This document shows positions 17,629-28,696 of a DNA stretch of 64,000 nucleotides, piece by piece. Position 1 is the stretch's first letter. The number at the start of each line of letters is the position of its first letter. Source of the DNA: Myxococcales bacterium (GTDB lineage: Bacteria > Myxococcota_A > Polyangia > Polyangiales > Ga0077539); assembly GCA_016792845.1 (NCBI GenBank), contig JAEUKH010000028.1:310001-374000 (forward strand), in the 5' to 3' direction. The notes beneath the pieces are model-generated. The model was not told the DNA's origin. It did not search any database and was given only the letters and a program-made list of their open reading frames with translations. A program made the position numbers and the translations under genes.

Positions 17629-20085
17629 TCACTGCGGCAGTCGCACGACGCGCACCCGGCCCGAGCCGTACTCGCCCACGTAGAGCCGACCCGCGCGCCA
17701 CGCGAGGGCGACCGGGCGCGAGAACACGGCCTGGGTGGCGGCGCCGAAATCGCCCGAAGGGAGCCGTCGCCCGTCGGCGTCGTCGCGGCCCGCGAGGGTG
17801 CTCATGCGGCCCGTGAGCACGTCGACCACGCGCACCCGGCCCGCGCTCTCGTCGGCGACGAAGAGCCGACTCTGGCCGTCGAAGGCGAGGCCTTGGGGCG
17901 TGCCGAGGGCCGAAGTGTTGCCCATCACATCGCTGTCAGACTGAGGCGCGCGCTGGTCGACCAGGCCCGCGAGGATGCGCGCGCGGGGCGGCATGTCGGT
18001 GCCGATGCTCCACACGACGGCGCGTCGCGGGTCGCTCACGAAGAGCCGCCCTGCGTTGTCTTGAACGATGGCGCCCACCGAGCCGATGCCCGCGGTGGTG
18101 GCCACGATCCCGGTGCCGCTGTCGGGCACGCCGCCGTCGGCGCCCGCCCCGGCGTAGAGGGTCGGCGCGGCGAAGGCGTTGTTCATCACCGAGACGCGCC
18201 AGATGCGCGCGCGGTCGTCGCTGAACCACACCCCGCCGTCGGTGCTGAGCGGGTTCGATGGGCCGCTGTATCCGATGTCGCTCCGGGGCCCCGCGTCGCG
18301 GAGGCCGCCGTCGCTGTTGGTGGGCTGAAACTGCCCGGCCACGCGGCGGTACGCGCCGCCGTCGGTGAGCTCGATCACGGCGTTGCGATCGGGCAGGCCC
18401 ACCGCGGTGCGCTCGGTGTCGACGGTGATGCCGATGACCCGCGAGGGGCCGAGCTCCCGCGCGGGCCCGGGGGCGCTGTCGGTGGGGTTGCTGAGGCCCT
18501 CGCCGAGGAGCGTATTCACCACGTTCGAGGCGACGCGGTAGACGCGGCCGTCGAGCTCGCCGGCGACGTAGAGGGCATCAGCGGGGCCGTCGAAGGCGAG
18601 CCCGGCCACGCGGCCGAAGCGGTACCGCCGCAAGGTGTCGCTGCTGCCGAACTGATTGCGCGTCGCCCCGTACGGGAACTCGACCGCCGCGAGCATTCCG
18701 CTCTGCGCGTTGCTGATGCGCCCGACCCGCTGCCCGTCGAGGTCGGTGAAGAGCACCGTGAGGCCGTCGCCAGCGATGGCGAGGCCGCCGACCCGCCCGA
18801 GCGCGACGCTGCTCACCCCGGGCACGCCGCACCCGCTGCGATGGCCCGCTACGACGCGCGAGAGCACCGCTGGCGCGGGCACGGCCCCGACCACCACGCA
18901 GCGGCTGTCGTCGAGCGCGTAGACCGAGCCGTCGGCGCCCACGGCGACGCTCGACACGGCCCCGAAGCGCAGCTGCGATCGGTCGGCGTAGATGCCCGTC
19001 GAGCCCGCCAGAAGGTCGCCCGAGGCGTCGCAGCCCGAGCCCATGAACGTGTTGACGACCCGCGAGGTGTCGGCCCTGCGGAAGCGCCGCACCCGGCAGT
19101 TGTCGCGGTCTGCGAAGTACAAATACTCGTTGTCGACCGCGAGCCCGGCGGGGTTGTTCACCGCGGTGCTCGTGCCGGCCATGCCGTCGCCGTTGAAGCG
19201 GGTCGTGCAGGCCGTGCCGCAGGTCTGCCCGACCACCGCGCCGGCCGCGCCCATCGCGGTGAAATCGTCGCGGAGCCGGAGCGCGTACACGCGGTTGTCG
19301 GCGGTGAAGAACAGATCGCGGGTGTCGCGCGCGAAGGCGAGCCCGAAGGGCCCGGTGCTGGGCACGAGGCCGAGCTCGATGGCCGTGAGGGTGCCGTTCG
19401 CCACGCGGTAGATGGCGTGGGTCTCGGCGTCGGCGAGCACGAAGCTGCCATCGCCGAGCGGCGTCATGGCCGTGATTTGACCGAGGGGGCTCGTGAGCGC
19501 GTCGCCCGCGACGGGGGCCGCGTTGACCCCAGAGCCCGCGGCCCTGCGCGCGGTGAGCAGCGAGCCCTGGAGGGTGATCCCTACGACGCGCCCGATGCCG
19601 TCGTCTGAGACGAGCACCTCGTTGTTGAGGCCCGCCACGGCGCGGGGCGCGATGAAGCGCGGGTCTGCGGCGCTCCACTGATCGCCCACGAAGGGCTCGA
19701 CGCAGGCGCGCCCCGTCGCGAGCACCGCGTCGCACGAAGGCTGAACGTCTTGCCCCGCGTCTTGCCCGGCGTCTTGCCCTGCGTCTTGGCCCGCGTCGGC
19801 CACCGCCGCGTCTTGCCCCGCGTCGACCGCCACGTCTTGGCCGACGTCTTGCCCCGCGTCTTGCCCTGCGTCGGTCGGCACATCGACCGCGACGTCGGGC
19901 CCGACATCGACCCCGAGGTCTGCCGGCACGTCGGCGCCGAGGTCGTTCGACGCGTCGTGCCCAGCGTCGGCGACGGGCACGTCGGCCCCCGTGTCGCGCT
20001 GCTGTACGAGCGATTCATCGTAGACCCTGCACCCTGCGGCCCACAGCGAGCAGACACCCAACACGACGCGGAGAGAAGAACGCAC
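17629..20085 (-). CDS. Surface lipoprotein with NHL-type propeller repeats
   Basis: An 818-residue lipoprotein. The GTG at 20085 begins a signal sequence with lipobox WAAGC; upstream in-frame starts would give a poorer signal. After the Cys comes a linker of about 90 residues made of DAGQD, DVGxD and AVDAG repeats. The remainder is a string of NHL-like units (PRAVAGLNNEVLVSDDGIGRV and similar), each about 45-60 residues, typical of extracellular beta-propellers that bind proteins or glycans. Cysteines are spaced within blades and may form disulfides. Substrate is unknown. It is the downstream gene of the TPR-PP2C-lipoprotein run. Confidence 0.72.
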   Translation of the reverse strand: MRSSLRVVLGVCSLWAAGCRVYDESLVQQRDTGADVPVADAGHDASNDLGADVPADLGVDVGPDVAVDVPTDAGQDAGQDVGQDVAVDAGQDAAVADAGQDAGQDAGQDAGQDVQPSCDAVLATGRACVEPFVGDQWSAADPRFIAPRAVAGLNNEVLVSDDGIGRVVGITLQGSLLTARRAAGSGVNAAPVAGDALTSPLGQITAMTPLGDGSFVLADAETHAIYRVANGTLTAIELGLVPSTGPFGLAFARDTRDLFFTADNRVYALRLRDDFTAMGAAGAVVGQTCGTACTTRFNGDGMAGTSTAVNNPAGLAVDNEYLYFADRDNCRVRRFRRADTSRVVNTFMGSGCDASGDLLAGSTGIYADRSQLRFGAVSSVAVGADGSVYALDDSRCVVVGAVPAPAVLSRVVAGHRSGCGVPGVSSVALGRVGGLAIAGDGLTVLFTDLDGQRVGRISNAQSGMLAAVEFPYGATRNQFGSSDTLRRYRFGRVAGLAFDGPADALYVAGELDGRVYRVASNVVNTLLGEGLSNPTDSAPGPARELGPSRVIGITVDTERTAVGLPDRNAVIELTDGGAYRRVAGQFQPTNSDGGLRDAGPRSDIGYSGPSNPLSTDGGVWFSDDRARIWRVSVMNNAFAAPTLYAGAGADGGVPDSGTGIVATTAGIGSVGAIVQDNAGRLFVSDPRRAVVWSIGTDMPPRARILAGLVDQRAPQSDSDVMGNTSALGTPQGLAFDGQSRLFVADESAGRVRVVDVLTGRMSTLAGRDDADGRRLPSGDFGAATQAVFSRPVALAWRAGRLYVGEYGSGRVRVVRLPQ

Positions 20086-20137
20086 GTCACAACGATGCCA
20101 GACCCACCCGGGCACTGTCACCGTTCGAGTCACATCG

Positions 20138-21391
20138 TCAGGGCCACGCCGGGTTCATCGTGTCGGCTTCTTCGTAGGGCACGATGATGGGCGCCCCAGA
20201 CCGCAGAATGGGCAAGACCGTGCACACCCCGCCAGGGCCCACGCGCACGTCTGCGGCGTACCAGAAATCTCCCGTCGCGCTGCGCCCTGCGTTTCGGAGC
20301 ACCACCGGCCCGAGCCGCGCCGCGGGGGTGGGCTGGCCGCAATAGATCGTCAGCGTGGCGGCCTGGTCGCCCGCGCCGTCGCGGTCGAAATAGTGAACGC
20401 CGACGCGGTAGAGCGACTCGGTGGGGCGGTCGATGTTGATGTTCTCTGGGCCGTGGCCGGTGACGTCGTCGAGGTCGAGCCGGGGGTCGCCGCCTTGGCC
20501 GCTGCGATCCCACAAGAGGCGTCGCCCCGCGGCGGCGTTGCAGTTGAACCAGTGGCAATCTTCAGAGGTGCCCCATCCGCGGAGCGCCCCGCCGCGCAGG
20601 AGGTGCAGGTCGACGTCGCTCGAATCGCACGCGGCGCCGTCGTTCGAGGGGCAGCTCCGGCCTGGGGGGTCCCACGAGAGCTCGACCCGCAGGCCCTCGC
20701 GCGGCACGGCGCGCACCACGGTGGTGCACTGATCGCTCTCGCCCGCCTCGTCGGTGACCCGCAGCCGCACGCGATACTCGCCGGCCACATCCGGGGTGAA
20801 CGACGCGCGCAACGAATCGCTCGGCGAGATCGGCGGGCGCGCGCTCGACGACGGGGAGTCAAGCAGCGACCAGCGCACCTCGTCGACGCCGCGGTCGGCC
20901 TGGGCGTTGGCGTTCAGCGCCACGCGACGGAGCGGCTGGGTCACGATGTCGGGCGGGCAAATCGCCACCGGCCCAGAGGCCCGAACGGTGACGCGCAAGA
21001 GACACTCGGTGACCTCGGCGGCGGCGTCTGCGCCCGGAGCTCCAGCATCACCGACCCCCGCGTCGGCCTCACCGACGGCGACCTCGACGAGGTAGTCTCC
21101 CTCGACCGGTGCGGTGAACACCGCGTCTTCGCCGCCCGCGTGGGTGAGCGTCGCTGCGGCCGGGCCCGAGACCACGCGCCACCGCGCCCGACCCCACAGC
21201 CGAGTCGGTACCCCGGCGTAAAGCCGCAGGGGCACCGAAGGGCGCGCCCGCCACGCGGCCTCGGAGCACACGAACGACGGCGAGCGGTACGGCGTCTCGC
21301 CGAGGCCCGTTCGGCTGCCGCAACCCGCGACGGTGCGAGCGAGCGCGACGCAGAGCGTGAGGCCCCCGAGGGCGCTGCGATACCCTGCCAT
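20138..21391 (-). CDS. Lipoprotein with PKD-like and YfaP/DUF2135-like domains
   Basis: A 417-residue lipoprotein (lipobox TVAGC). The first domain (about 40-130) and the second (about 150-240, with ARPPISPSDSLRASFTPDVAGEYRVRL) look like PKD/Ig-type sandwiches. The third part (about 245-380) carries SSDVDLHLLRGG, FNCNAA and a D-rich ENINIDRP strand resembling the YfaP/DUF2135 family. It is a probable surface or periplasmic adhesive protein. It starts 7 bp after the PP2C gene ends, so it is very likely co-transcribed with it. Confidence 0.62.
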   Translation of the reverse strand: MAGYRSALGGLTLCVALARTVAGCGSRTGLGETPYRSPSFVCSEAAWRARPSVPLRLYAGVPTRLWGRARWRVVSGPAAATLTHAGGEDAVFTAPVEGDYLVEVAVGEADAGVGDAGAPGADAAAEVTECLLRVTVRASGPVAICPPDIVTQPLRRVALNANAQADRGVDEVRWSLLDSPSSSARPPISPSDSLRASFTPDVAGEYRVRLRVTDEAGESDQCTTVVRAVPREGLRVELSWDPPGRSCPSNDGAACDSSDVDLHLLRGGALRGWGTSEDCHWFNCNAAAGRRLLWDRSGQGGDPRLDLDDVTGHGPENINIDRPTESLYRVGVHYFDRDGAGDQAATLTIYCGQPTPAARLGPVVLRNAGRSATGDFWYAADVRVGPGGVCTVLPILRSGAPIIVPYEEADTMNPAWP

Positions 21392-21398
21392 CGCGCGC

Positions 21399-22166
21399 CT
21401 AGACCGCGACCACCTCGACCACGATGGCCGTGATGTTGTCGCGCCCGCCGCGGGCGTTCGCCGTCTCGATCAGCTTGCGCGCCGCAGCCTCAGGCTGAAG
21501 CTGCATGAACTGCAAGATCTCGTTGGCGTCGTCGAAGTAGCCGTGCAACCCGTCGGTGCAGAGGAGGAACTTGTCGCCCGGCACCGTCTCGACCACCCGG
21601 GTGTCGACCTCGACGTACTCGTGCGAGCCGACGGCGCGGGTGATCACGTTGCGATGCGGCGCGTGCTTCGCCTCTTCTTCGGTGATCATCCCTTCGCGGA
21701 TCTGCATCGCGATGAGGGTGTGGTCGTCGGTGATCTGCGCGATCTGCCCGTCACGGCAGAGGTAGATGCGGCTGTCGCCGACCTGGGCCACCACCGCGAC
21801 GCGCCCGAGGAGCATCAGCACCGACGTGGTGGTGCCCATGCCGGCCTTGCTCTCGTCGAACTCGGCCATCGAATGCACCATGTACGTCGCCGCCTGCACC
21901 GCCGCCGTGAGGATCTGCTCAGCGCGGGCGTGGAGGTCAGGGTCGTAGGGGTCTTTGACGAGGCTCTCGACGTTGGCGCGCTCGCGGCGCACCCAAGCGC
22001 GGATGGTGTAGACGGTCTCTTCGCTCGCGACCTCGCCCGCGGCGTGACCGCCGAGGCCGTCGCACACCACGTAGAGCGAGAGGGCTTCGTCGATGATGAA
22101 GGCGTCTTCGTTGTGCTTGCGAACCCGGCCCACGTCTGTCTGACCGGAGGTGCGATAGATCGGCAT
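21399..22166 (-). CDS. PP2C-family serine/threonine protein phosphatase
   Basis: A 255-residue metal-dependent phosphatase of the bacterial Stp/PrpC type. The motif series is complete: TDVGRVRKHNED (about 10-21), VCDGLGGHAAGE (about 33-44), GDSRIYLCRDGQI (near 128), CTDGLHGYFDD (near 196) and RDNITAIVVEV at the end. It should reverse Hanks-type kinase phosphorylation in the cytoplasm. No kinase gene is adjacent. Its upstream neighbour is a TPR protein (69 bp away) and its downstream neighbour a lipoprotein. Confidence 0.92.
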   Translation of the reverse strand: MPIYRTSGQTDVGRVRKHNEDAFIIDEALSLYVVCDGLGGHAAGEVASEETVYTIRAWVRRERANVESLVKDPYDPDLHARAEQILTAAVQAATYMVHSMAEFDESKAGMGTTTSVLMLLGRVAVVAQVGDSRIYLCRDGQIAQITDDHTLIAMQIREGMITEEEAKHAPHRNVITRAVGSHEYVEVDTRVVETVPGDKFLLCTDGLHGYFDDANEILQFMQLQPEAAARKLIETANARGGRDNITAIVVEVVAV

Positions 22167-22235
22167 AGAGTCGCGTCGGACTCTAGCAAACCTTTGTCGA
22201 AATGAACCGGCTTTGCGCAGTGGCCTTTTCTTCGG

Positions 22236-23294
22236 CTAACGATTCGGGCCGGGCCCTGCGGCTTCGAAGGCAGCGCGTTGCGCAGCGAGGCGCGGGTCAC
22301 CGGGGCCGAGGGCCTCGGCTTCGCGGAGCGCACGCTCGGCCCCCGCGCGGTCGCCGAGGTGGAATCGCACCGTCGCGAGGTTCGCCCAAACGCTCACCGC
22401 GCGGGGGAAGCGGAGCGACGCGGCGTCGAGCTGCTGACGCGCCTCGGGCCCCCGCCGCGCGGCCCAAAGGGCCATGCCGTAGTTGGCCGCGACGACGGGG
22501 TCGAGAGGCGCGCGCGCGACCGCACGGCCGAGGTGGCGGGTCGCCTCTTCAGCGTTGCCATTTGAGAGCTGAGCAGCGCCGAGGTCTGCGAGAAACCGAG
22601 CTTCATCAGGGCGCAACGAGACGGCGGTTTGGAGCGCCTCGACGGCACCGGCGGCGTTGCCGCGCGCGAGGCGAACGGCGCCGAGGTTGTCGAAGGGTTC
22701 TGCGTCTTGGGGCGCGAGGGTGGTGGCGCGCAGCAACGACTGTTCGGCGTCGGCGAGCTGGCGCGCGGCGACCTGGGTCATGGCGAGATCGTTCCACAAA
22801 GTGGGGTCGTTCGGTCGGCGCTGGGTTGCTTGTGTGAAGGCTGCGGCAGAGGCACCGAAGTCGCCCGTGATCATGTGCAGGTGCCCGAGCGTCTGCCATA
22901 CCAGCACGTCGTCGGGGTGCGCGCTCGACCACGCCGTGAACTGGGCGAGGGTGCGCGTCACCAGCGCCCGCGCCCGCGGCTCGTACGACCCGACGGCCAT
23001 CGGCTCAACCGTGCGGACCGTACTTCGAAACTCAGCCATCGACCGCAGCATCGCGACTTCGTCGATGCGCTGTTGATTCGGAGCGAGCCCCGCGAGGGTG
23101 CCGCGGGCGGCTTCAGCCTGGCCGTCGGCGAGCTGGCGTCGGGCGGTCGACACTGCGGCCTCGACGGGGCGAGAGACTGCGCGTATGTCTAGTGCCCGCG
23201 CGGGCCGAGGGGCTCGGCGAGGCTGGGCCCTGAGGGGCTGCGCCAAGACAGAGAGCATCGTCAGCGACACAAGCACGCGGGCCTTCGTACCCAT
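22236..23294 (-). CDS. Exported tetratricopeptide-repeat protein
   Basis: A 352-residue protein with an N-terminal hydrophobic segment ending in QPLRAQ, which looks like a cleavable signal. From about residue 100 to the end there are six or more consecutive 34-residue TPR units (for example DPTLWNDLAMTQVAARQLADAEQSL-type units with the A-G-F/A pattern). It is a probable periplasmic protein-protein scaffold. It is the first gene of the minus-strand run and is divergent from uvrA across 81 bp. Confidence 0.8.
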   Translation of the reverse strand: MGTKARVLVSLTMLSVLAQPLRAQPRRAPRPARALDIRAVSRPVEAAVSTARRQLADGQAEAARGTLAGLAPNQQRIDEVAMLRSMAEFRSTVRTVEPMAVGSYEPRARALVTRTLAQFTAWSSAHPDDVLVWQTLGHLHMITGDFGASAAAFTQATQRRPNDPTLWNDLAMTQVAARQLADAEQSLLRATTLAPQDAEPFDNLGAVRLARGNAAGAVEALQTAVSLRPDEARFLADLGAAQLSNGNAEEATRHLGRAVARAPLDPVVAANYGMALWAARRGPEARQQLDAASLRFPRAVSVWANLATVRFHLGDRAGAERALREAEALGPGDPRLAAQRAAFEAAGPGPNR

Positions 23295-23375
23295 TCGCGC
23301 TTCTGCCTAGCACAGACGCCGGGGCCCCGACACCCAGCGACCCCACGCACCGCCCCACCACGCGCCCCCACACTT

Positions 23376-26300
23376 ATGGAACCTACCCGCCTCCGCAACG
23401 CCCGCACCCACAACCTTCGCGGCCTCGACCTCGACCTCGCGCCCGGCCAGCTCGTGGCCGTGGCGGGCGTCTCGGGGGCGGGCAAGAGCTCGCTGGCCCT
23501 CGACACCCTCTATGCCGAAGGGCAGCGGCGCTTCGTCGAGAGCTTCTCGGCTTATGCGCGGCAGTTTCTTGAGCGTCGCGATCGCCCGCCGGTCGACGCG
23601 CTCGACCCTGTGCCGCCGGCCATCGCCGTCGACCGCGGGGCCCCGGTCCGCACCTCGCGCAGCACCGTCGGCACGATGACCGAGCTGGCCGATTATCTTC
23701 GGCTCCTCTGGGCGCGGGCGGCCACGATTCTCTGCGAGGGCTGTGGCCGTGAGGTGCAGCGGGGCACCGTGGCGATGGCCGTCGACGACCTCCTCGCGGC
23801 GGTGGCGGGGGTGCCCGAGGGGCTCCGCGCGGCGGTGACCTGGCGCGTCGCGGTGAGCGATCCTGAGCGCTACCTCGGCGTGCGCGAGCGGCTCCTCGAA
23901 GAAGGCTACCGGCGGGTGTTCATCGACGGAGGGGTGCGCGACCTCGACACCCTCGCGCCGAGCGAAGCCGTGCGCAGCGGGGGCGTCGACGTCTTGGTCG
24001 ATCGCCTGGTGGTGTGCGAGCGCGAGCGGAGCCGCGTTGTTGAGGCGGTCTCGACGGCGATGGCGCGGGGCGAGCGGGCCGAGGTGCACTTCGTCGACCG
24101 CGGCGAGCGCCGACCGTACTCGCGCGGGCTCGACTGCGCGCACTGCCAGCGGCACTACGCAGACCCGACGCCGGGGCTCTTCTCTTTCGCGTCACCGCTC
24201 GGCGCGTGCGGTGAGTGCAGAGGCTTCGGGCGCGTCATCGAGATCGATTTCGACAAGGTCGTGCCCGACCCCAACCTCTCGCTCGCCTCGGGCGCCATCA
24301 AGCCGTGGACGTCGAAGACCACCGCCCAAGAGAAGAAGCAGCTCCTGGCCTTCTGCGCGAAGGCGAAGATCGCCACCGACAAGCCCTGGCGCGAGCTCAG
24401 CCCCACCCAAAGGCACCAGATCATCGAGGGGGCCAAAGGGTTCGAGGGCGTCCGGGCCTGGTTCCAGTGGCTCGAGACCAAGATCTACCAGATGCACGTT
24501 CGGGTGTTTCTGTCGCGGTTTCGCAAGTATGTGCCGTGCCCCTCGTGCAACGGCACCCGGCTCCGCGCCGACGTCTCGCGCTACCACGTCTGCGGGCTCT
24601 CGATCTCAGACGCCAACGCGACGCCGGTCGCGACGCTCAAGGCCCGCCTCGCGCGGCTCGCGCCCATCGACGAGCCGACCGACCGCATCAGCCGAGAGAT
24701 CCAGGCGCGGCTCGGGTACCTCGACGACGTGGGGGTGGGCTACCTCACCCTCGACCGCGCCTCGCGCACCCTGTCGGGCGGCGAGGTGCAGCGGGTGTCG
24801 CTCACCGCGGCCCTCGGCACGAGCCTCACGGGCACGATGATGGTGCTCGACGAGCCCACCGCGGGGCTCCACCCCCGCGACGCCGAGCGGCTCATCCGTG
24901 TCGCCCGGGGCATCGCCGCGCTCGGCAACGTGGCCCTGGTCATCGAGCACGACCTCGACGTCATCGCCGCCGCCGACCGCGTGATCGAGCTCGGCCCCGA
25001 CGCGGGCGAGCACGGCGGGGCGGTGGTCTTCGATGGGCCTCCGGCGGCGCTGCGTGGCGCAGAGACGGCCACCGCCGAGGCCTTCCGGGCCGCAGGGGCC
25101 GCGCGCACGAAGCGCCGCAAGGCGAAGGGCACGCTCGTGCTTCGGGGCGCCCGCGGGCACAACCTCAAGGGCCTCACGCTGGAGCTCCCGCTCGGGGTGC
25201 TCACGGTGATGACCGGGGTGTCGGGCTCGGGCAAGAGCTCGCTGGTCGGCGAGACGCTCTTCCCCGCGGTGACCCGCGCCCTCGCGGCCCGCGCGCTGCC
25301 CGTCCAGGCCGAAGAGGCCCTCGCATACGACGCCCTCGAAGGCGCTGACGGCCTCGTCGATGTGGCCTACGTCGACCAGGGCCCCCTCGGGCGCACCACC
25401 CGCGGCAACGCGGCCACCTACCTGAAGCTCTATGACCGCATCCGGCAGCGCTTCGCCCAGGCGCCCGAGTCAAAAGAGCGCGGCTACGCGACCCGCACCT
25501 TCTCGTTCAACGTCGAGGGCGGGCGCTGCCCGGCCTGCGAGGGGGCCGGCTACGAGACCGTCGAGATGCAGTTTCTCGCCGACGTGAGCTTCCTCTGCCC
25601 CGACTGCAAGGGGCGGCGCTTTCGCGACGAAGTGCTTGAAATCAGGGTGAACGGCGCCAACATCGCCGAGGTCCTCGACATGAGCGCCGACACCCTCGCG
25701 GCGCGCTTCGCCGACGACCCGGTGCTCGTGGCCTCGCTCGAACCGATGCGCGCCGTGGGCCTCGGGTACGTGCGCGTGGGGCAGAGCCTCTCGACCCTCT
25801 CGGGCGGCGAGGCGCAGCGCCTCAAGCTCGCGGCCACGCTCATCGACGCGCGCCCCGGGAGCCTCATCATCCTCGACGAGCCCACCACGGGCCTGCACCG
25901 CCGCGACGTGGCGCGGGTCTTTGACACCCTCGACGGCCTCGTCGCGCGGGGCGTCACCGTGGTCGTCGTCGAGCACGACCCCTACGTCGCCGCGCGGGCC
26001 GATTGGGTCATCGATCTCGGCCCCGAGGCCGCCGACGCCGGCGGCGAAATCGTCGCCGCGGGCACCCCCGAGGCCGTGGCCAGGCACCCCGCGTCGCGCT
26101 TCGCGAAGTACCTCGCGGCGGCCCTCGACCCGACAAAGCCCGCAGTGAACGTCGCCGAGGGGGCGCGGCCCGCGACCGAGATCACCGTGCCCGACGCGGT
26201 GATCGTTCACGGCGCGCGGGAGCACAACCTGCACGTCGCGAAGCTCGAAGTGCCGCGCGAGAAGCTCGTCGCGATGACCGGGCCCTCGGGCTCGGGCAAG

Positions 26301-28679
26301 AGCTCGCTCGCCTTCGATGTGATCTACGCCGAGGGGCAGCGGCGCTTCCTTGAGACGCTCTCGCCCTACGCGCGGCAGTACCTCCCGTCGCTCGGGCGCG
26401 CCGACGTCGACAGCATCGTGGGCATCCCCCCGGCGATCTCGCTCGAACAGCGCACGGCCCGGGCCGGGGCCATGAGCACCGTCTCGACGGTGACCGAGGT
26501 GGCCCACTACCTTCGCTTGCTCTACGCCAAGGTCGCGACGCCGCACTGCCCGAAGTGCAACCTCGCCATCGGCGCGCGGAGCCCCGAGTCGATCGTCGAG
26601 GAGCTGCAAGCGCAGCACCCGGCGAGCGCCAACCTCTCGGTGTTCGCGCCGGTGGTGCGCGCACGAAAGGGGCTCCACGGCGAGGTGATCGAGCGCGCGC
26701 GCAAGGCGGGCGTCGAGTCGGTGCGGGTCGACGGGGTCGACCACGATCCGAAGAAGGTGCCGGCCTTGGCGAAATCGAAGACGCACGACGTGTGGCTTTG
26801 GTTGGGGTCGAGCGAGGCCCGCGACGGCGAGGGGCTCTTGCAGCGGCTCCATCGCGCGGTCTCGCTGGCCGAGGGGCATTGCGTGGTCGAGCGCGATGAG
26901 CGCAGCGGCCGGGTGGGCGAGCCGACGGTCTACAACACCCGCCGCGCGTGCCCCAAATGCGGCCTCGGCGTCCCCGAGATGGACCCTCGGCATTTCTCGT
27001 TTAACACCCCGCAAGGGCGGTGCCCGACCTGCGAGGGCAACGGCCTCGACGCCGGGGGCAACCTCTGCGCCAAATGCCAGGGGAGCCGTCTGGCGCCCAT
27101 CCCCCGCGCGGTTCGCCTCGGCACGGTGCGCTTCCACGAGGCGATGGCGCAGACCCCGGGTGAGCTGAGGGAGCACCTCCGCGCGCTCGCGCTGACCCCG
27201 CGCGAGCGGCTCATCGCCGAGGCGCCGCGGGCGCAGCTTGAGTCGAAGCTCAGCACCCTGCTCGACCTCGGCCTCGACTACCTCACCCTCGACCGCCGCG
27301 CCAACACGCTCTCAGGCGGCGAGATGCAGCGCCTTCGGCTCGCCGCGCAGATCGGCGCGGGTCTCACCGGGGTGCTCTACGTGCTCGACGAGCCCACCAT
27401 CGGGCTCCACGGCCGCGACACCGGTCGCCTGATCGGCGCGATGCGAAAGCTCGTCGACCGCGGGGCGAGCGTGATCGTGGTCGAGCACGACGCCGAGGTC
27501 ATCAAGGCCGCCGATCACATCGTCGACCTCGGGCCCACGGGCGGCAAGGGCGGCGGGCATGTGGTGGCCGCCGGGCCCGCGGCCGAGGTGCTCGCGAGCG
27601 ACTCGCCGACCGCGAAGGCCATCCGGATGAAACCGGGCGACGACGCGCGGGCGCGCAGCGAGCGGGGCGTCGAGTGGCTCACGGTGAAGGGCGCCGAGGG
27701 GCACAACCTCCAGCGCACGACGGTGCGCTTCCCCTTGCAGCGCTTCGTGTGTGTGGCGGGGGTGAGCGGGGCCGGCAAGAGCACCCTCGTCGAGAAGGTG
27801 ATGCTGCGCGCGGTGAAAGAGAAGCTGAAGCTTCAGACCGACGCGCCGCTCACGCACAAGGGCATCGAGGGCTACCAGTCGCTCCGCCGCGCGGTGGCCA
27901 TCGACCAGTCGCCGATCGGCCGCACCCCGCGCAGCGTGCCAGCGACCTACGTGGGCATCTGGGATGAAATCCGCAAGCTCTTCGCGGCCACCGAAGAGGC
28001 GCGGAGCCGCGGTTGGGGCATCGGCCGCTTCTCGTTCAACACCACCGCCGAGAGCGGCGGCGGGCGCTGCGAGGTCTGCGACGGCGCCGGGGTGAAGCAC
28101 CTCGAAATGGCCTTCTTGCCCGACGTGGTGGTGCCCTGCGAGGGATGCAACGGCGCGCGCTTCACCCGCGAGACCCGCGAGGTCAAGCTCCACGGGTACG
28201 ACGTCGGCGAGGTGCTCGCCCTCACCATCGAAGAGGCGCGGCAGGTCTTCCACCAGGTGCCCAAGGTGCACCGCGCGCTCGGCCTCTTGCACGACCTCGG
28301 CATCGGGTACCTCTCGCTCGGGCAAGGCTCGCACACGCTCTCGGGGGGCGAGGCCCAGCGCATCAAGCTCGCCACGGAGCTTCAGAACGGCGGCGCCAGC
28401 ACGCTCTACGTGCTCGACGAGCCCACCACGGGCCTGCACCTCACCGACGTGGCGCGGCTCATCGGGGTGATGCAGCAGCTCGTCGACCGCGGCGACTCGT
28501 TGGTGGTGATCGAGCACCACCCGAGCGTTCTCGCGGCGTCAGACTGGGTCATCGAGCTCGGGCCGGGGGGCGGGCGCGAAGGCGGCCGGGTCGTGGCCGA
28601 GGGGCCGCCGCGAGGGCTCGCCGAGGGCGACACCGCGACCGGGGCGGTGCTCCGCGAGGCCCTCGCGGGCGTCTCATAG
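23376..28679 (+). CDS. uvrA: Tandem-fused double UvrA, excinuclease ABC subunit A
   Basis: A 1767-residue protein made of two complete UvrA units in one chain, about twice the usual 940 residues. Four ABC ATPase sites are intact: Walker A near 31, 614, 969 and 1462, and LSGGE signatures near 465, 808, 1312 and 1655, each followed by LDEPT-GLH. Zinc-binding CxxC pairs are present in both halves, including the CPACEGAG...CPDCKG and CEVCDGAG...CEGCNG hairpins of each second ABC. It should recognise bulky DNA lesions with UvrB and UvrC. A normal UvrA works as a homodimer; here a dimer equivalent is covalent, the arrangement also known in Chlamydia. The halves differ in detail, so the fusion is old. 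Confidence 0.92.
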   Translation: MEPTRLRNARTHNLRGLDLDLAPGQLVAVAGVSGAGKSSLALDTLYAEGQRRFVESFSAYARQFLERRDRPPVDALDPVPPAIAVDRGAPVRTSRSTVGTMTELADYLRLLWARAATILCEGCGREVQRGTVAMAVDDLLAAVAGVPEGLRAAVTWRVAVSDPERYLGVRERLLEEGYRRVFIDGGVRDLDTLAPSEAVRSGGVDVLVDRLVVCERERSRVVEAVSTAMARGERAEVHFVDRGERRPYSRGLDCAHCQRHYADPTPGLFSFASPLGACGECRGFGRVIEIDFDKVVPDPNLSLASGAIKPWTSKTTAQEKKQLLAFCAKAKIATDKPWRELSPTQRHQIIEGAKGFEGVRAWFQWLETKIYQMHVRVFLSRFRKYVPCPSCNGTRLRADVSRYHVCGLSISDANATPVATLKARLARLAPIDEPTDRISREIQARLGYLDDVGVGYLTLDRASRTLSGGEVQRVSLTAALGTSLTGTMMVLDEPTAGLHPRDAERLIRVARGIAALGNVALVIEHDLDVIAAADRVIELGPDAGEHGGAVVFDGPPAALRGAETATAEAFRAAGAARTKRRKAKGTLVLRGARGHNLKGLTLELPLGVLTVMTGVSGSGKSSLVGETLFPAVTRALAARALPVQAEEALAYDALEGADGLVDVAYVDQGPLGRTTRGNAATYLKLYDRIRQRFAQAPESKERGYATRTFSFNVEGGRCPACEGAGYETVEMQFLADVSFLCPDCKGRRFRDEVLEIRVNGANIAEVLDMSADTLAARFADDPVLVASLEPMRAVGLGYVRVGQSLSTLSGGEAQRLKLAATLIDARPGSLIILDEPTTGLHRRDVARVFDTLDGLVARGVTVVVVEHDPYVAARADWVIDLGPEAADAGGEIVAAGTPEAVARHPASRFAKYLAAALDPTKPAVNVAEGARPATEITVPDAVIVHGAREHNLHVAKLEVPREKLVAMTGPSGSGKSSLAFDVIYAEGQRRFLETLSPYARQYLPSLGRADVDSIVGIPPAISLEQRTARAGAMSTVSTVTEVAHYLRLLYAKVATPHCPKCNLAIGARSPESIVEELQAQHPASANLSVFAPVVRARKGLHGEVIERARKAGVESVRVDGVDHDPKKVPALAKSKTHDVWLWLGSSEARDGEGLLQRLHRAVSLAEGHCVVERDERSGRVGEPTVYNTRRACPKCGLGVPEMDPRHFSFNTPQGRCPTCEGNGLDAGGNLCAKCQGSRLAPIPRAVRLGTVRFHEAMAQTPGELREHLRALALTPRERLIAEAPRAQLESKLSTLLDLGLDYLTLDRRANTLSGGEMQRLRLAAQIGAGLTGVLYVLDEPTIGLHGRDTGRLIGAMRKLVDRGASVIVVEHDAEVIKAADHIVDLGPTGGKGGGHVVAAGPAAEVLASDSPTAKAIRMKPGDDARARSERGVEWLTVKGAEGHNLQRTTVRFPLQRFVCVAGVSGAGKSTLVEKVMLRAVKEKLKLQTDAPLTHKGIEGYQSLRRAVAIDQSPIGRTPRSVPATYVGIWDEIRKLFAATEEARSRGWGIGRFSFNTTAESGGGRCEVCDGAGVKHLEMAFLPDVVVPCEGCNGARFTRETREVKLHGYDVGEVLALTIEEARQVFHQVPKVHRALGLLHDLGIGYLSLGQGSHTLSGGEAQRIKLATELQNGGASTLYVLDEPTTGLHLTDVARLIGVMQQLVDRGDSLVVIEHHPSVLAASDWVIELGPGGGREGGRVVAEGPPRGLAEGDTATGAVLREALAGVS

Positions 28680-28696
28680 CGCGGGCGACAGGGCCG

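Noticed and set aside
17545..19608. A 687-codon plus-strand frame over the NHL lipoprotein
   Set aside because: Its composition is typical of antisense reading of GC-rich codons; the minus strand has a signal peptide, lipobox and repeats.
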